Part shown: one piece after another, positions 24,003 to 25,508 of the stretch
Layout: the number at the start of each line of letters is the position of its first letter
Position numbering within the stretch: the stretch's first letter is position 1
Source of the DNA: CAYVZU01 sp964455935
GTDB taxonomy: Bacteria > Fibrobacterota > CAYVZU01
Length of the DNA: 25,508 nt
Reading direction: 5' to 3'
NCBI GenBank assembly: GCA_964455935.1
Contig: CAYVZU010000052.1
Coordinates: forward strand, 1-25,508
Program-made: the position numbers and the translations under genes
Notes under the pieces: model-generated
What the model saw: the letters and a program-made list of their open reading frames with translations, nothing else
Told to the model about the DNA's origin: nothing
The model's database searches: none

Positions 24003-24031
24003 AAAATACGATGGGGCTTGCGGACAGTCAA
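24003..24031 (-). promoter_or_regulatory. Candidate sigma70 promoter of the ABC operon
   Basis: TTGACT (24031-24026) and TATTTT (24008-24003) on the minus strand are spaced by 17 nt. This would give a leader of about 115 nt before the ABC ATPase gene and lies just after the end of the STAS pseudogene. Confidence 0.45.
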
Positions 24032-24046
24032 GATTTGGCCGTTTTT

Positions 24047-24382
24047 TCAGATGAGCACCATCTCCAAATCGTCTTCGGTCTGGTGGATCTCGATTTAAAG
24101 GGCCAGCCGGGAGCAAGCGATCACATTGCGAACTTCAGCGATCGTTTTGAGCAGGAGCACTTTGCCGCCCCGCCGAACGCAATTTTTGTGGAGATTCGAA
24201 ATCAGTCCAAGGCCGCTGGAGCTCATTGAGCGGCACTCCGAGAGACCGAAGACAAGGAATTAGTGGCCGGTAGTCAGCCCGCTTTCGGCCGCTTTCTTGA
24301 TGTGGGGAAGGTCCTCAACTTCGAAATTGCCGGCATCCTTCACAATGTAGTAAAAGCCTTTTTCAACGCCGTAGCTGTTCAC
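24047..24382 (-). pseudogene. STAS-domain (anti-sigma-factor antagonist-like) gene broken by two in-frame TAA codons
   Basis: One minus-strand frame of 112 codons reads as a whole STAS domain: GFYYIVKDAGNFEVEDLPHI, then FLVFGLSECRSMSSSGLGLI, LHKNCVRRGGKVLLLKTIAE and VRNVIACSRLAL. SSGLGLI is the hallmark loop; the Ser/Asp normally before it reads as Ser. TAA codons fall at 24262-24260 and 24097-24095, both in the same frame and with no frameshift needed. A GTG at 24382, preceded by GAGGG, could have been the start. The frame begins 37 nt after the CheX-like gene, so the two likely formed a signalling pair. Sequencing error at two sites is less likely than decay. Confidence 0.75.
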
Positions 24383-24419
24383 GTTCCCTCTTCCCGCATT
24401 GCGCAGGCTGCGGGTTTGG

Positions 24420-24878
24420 TCACGGCGTCTTGAGGCTGATTTCCACGGCAAAATCGCCAAGTTCGCAATTGAAGGGGACCACCAGGTTCTGGGCATCGCT
24501 GGGGCCTGAAAGCCGATGGCTCTTGCCGATAATCACGCTGGGCAGCGAAATGGCAATATTGAGTCCGCCCAAGTCCCTTTTGGCGCTGCCGGCGATGATA
24601 TTGGCCAGTTCACCCACCGCGTCTGTGACTTCGGGGCCAATAATTTTAATTTCCTGGCCAATGAATTTCGAAACGACTTTCAGCGCGGTTACCCGAGGGA
24701 AACTGATGGAAATCGACCCCACAGCCCCGCCCGAAATCCCGATAATGCCCGAGACGTCATAGGTGGGAAATGGCTGCTTTTTGATTTGCAGGGGCCCGGC
24801 CTCGATCTTGGTCTGCATCATAGTCTCGAACGTGTTCTTCGTGGAAGCGAGAAAGGGGTTAACGTATTCGACCTTCAT
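24420..24878 (-). CDS. CheX-like chemotaxis phosphatase-family protein
   Basis: A 152-residue protein of the CheC/CheX/FliY fold. The segment EVTDAVGELANIIAGSAKRD carries the E-x-x-N active-site motif (Glu90, Asn93) that CheX uses to remove phosphate from CheY-like receivers. The start at 24878 (MKVEYVNPFL) has AGAGG 5 nt upstream; a GTG six bases earlier is the alternative. Only one E-x-x-N motif is seen, as in CheX. No chemotaxis genes lie nearby; many solitary CheX genes work with stand-alone receivers or STAS proteins, which fits the broken STAS gene just downstream. Confidence 0.88.
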   Translation of the reverse strand: MKVEYVNPFLASTKNTFETMMQTKIEAGPLQIKKQPFPTYDVSGIIGISGGAVGSISISFPRVTALKVVSKFIGQEIKIIGPEVTDAVGELANIIAGSAKRDLGGLNIAISLPSVIIGKSHRLSGPSDAQNLVVPFNCELGDFAVEISLKTP

Positions 24879-25097
24879 GGCCACCTCTTTGTTGAAAGCC
24901 TAAATATCTATTCCACAATCTTCGGTAAACAAGAAAAGATGTCAGCGCACAGCCCTGCAGACCGCCCTGTGCCGGTTTGGACGATTTAGGTCACGCCCTT
25001 GCACTTTCAGGGCAGGCGGGTCCAGGGGCGTAGCCTGGTCTTACTTGCGTCAGAAGGCCAAGCGTATTTGGAGGGAGTAACCGGAACACGGGGAGAT

Positions 25098-25502
25098 TCA
25101 GGAGGTATTGAGCCGGATCTGGAAGATTTTTTGGAACAAGGCTTCATATTTGGGCGGATATGGGTGCTTCCGGATGCTCTCCATCAAGAGCCGGCCGATA
25201 TTCTTGATGCTTCCGCAGGCTTGCCGGATATATTTTGCAGGCTGCCCCTTTTCGATGAGTTGATTGAGGATGTGGGCGACTTGTAGCAGCAGATAATAGT
25301 TCTTGCCTGCATTGTCATGATGGCTGTAGACCTGTTCCAGATTATACCCTCCGTTGGACTTCGCAAACCTGCGGCCCAAATCGGATATTTTCAAACCCTC
25401 CCTTTGGTAGCGCGCCAACCGAATCCGGTTGGCCTTATCCGCTGCCAGCGCACTTTGAGCCTTCCCCGATTTGGTGGACACTAAGAAAAGGGTGTATTTC
25501 AT
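25098..25502 (-). pseudogene. Transposase C-terminal remnant, apparently chimeric
   Basis: A 134-codon frame with no independent SD check possible at the window edge. Its middle part (GGYNLEQVYSHHDNAGKNYY, then LLLQVAHILNQLIEKG) is typical of the C-terminus of IS4/ISNCY-like DDE transposases. The part before it, ALAADKANRIRLARY, shares 14 of 15 residues with the RAYT at 18265-19251 (ALAADKTNRIRLARY). The upstream catalytic domain of neither transposase is present. It therefore looks like a decayed patchwork of mobile-element ends; it could still be the end of a longer gene beyond the window. Confidence 0.5.
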
Positions 25503-25508
25503 ACCCTG

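Noticed and set aside
23864..24229. Plus-strand frame of 121 codons after the ABC operon
   Set aside because: Its second half is the antisense of the STAS pseudogene; no SD and no domain sense.

Overview
The window looks like a chromosomal segment (GC by eye in the mid-50s %) of an uncultured or little-studied heterotrophic bacterium. Three things point loosely to the FCB/PVC side of the tree: a bacterial microcompartment (BMC) locus, a URO-D-type methyltransferase-like gene, and a secreted protein ending in a type-IX-secretion-like sorting tail of the style seen in Fibrobacterota and relatives. The phylum is an inference; there is no rRNA or other marker gene here. All protein genes but one well-supported gene (an MltB-like transglycosylase) lie on the minus strand.

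Region 1 (1-3999) is a compact minus-strand BMC operon. It starts at a near-consensus promoter just before pduL and runs pduL, BMC-P (EutN/CcmL type), a small EutQ/EutT-like protein of unknown role, two BMC-H genes, a PduP/EutE-like CoA-acylating aldehyde dehydrogenase, a third BMC-H and a second BMC-P cut by the window edge. Together they supply shell facets (BMC-H), shell vertices (BMC-P) and the aldehyde to acyl-CoA to acyl-phosphate core. The aldehyde-producing signature enzyme is not in the window. Region 2 (4000-8200) holds a secreted alpha/alpha-toroid protein and a cobalamin-methyltransferase-like URO-D protein. The latter is flanked by two direct copies of a ~150 bp repeat.

Region 3 (8200-15600) has two sodium:solute symporter modules of the ActP type, each preceded by a small two-TM partner. 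Between them lies a 963-residue signalling protein with a striking architecture: PHP phosphoesterase, TM, Cache sensor, TM, PAS, DUF294 nucleotidyltransferase. A plausible reading is uptake and sensing of short carboxylates such as acetate, pyruvate or propionate, which would fit a cell whose BMC makes acyl-phosphates.

Region 4 (15600-19320) holds an MltB-like lytic transglycosylase, a GT4 glycosyltransferase and a REP-type Y1 transposase element bounded by 20-nt inverted repeats. Region 5 (19440-23880) is a Gld-type ABC transporter operon (ATPase, permease, GldG-like, DUF4340) with translational coupling and a strong terminator. Region 6 (23880-25508) has a CheX-like gene followed by a STAS-domain gene broken by two in-frame TAA codons, and at the edge a transposase remnant that appears chimeric.

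The items most worth a second look are the PHP-Cache-PAS-DUF294 fusion, the cysteine cluster at the N-terminus of PduL, the unassigned 97-residue BMC protein, the repeat-flanked URO-D cassette and the STAS pseudogene.
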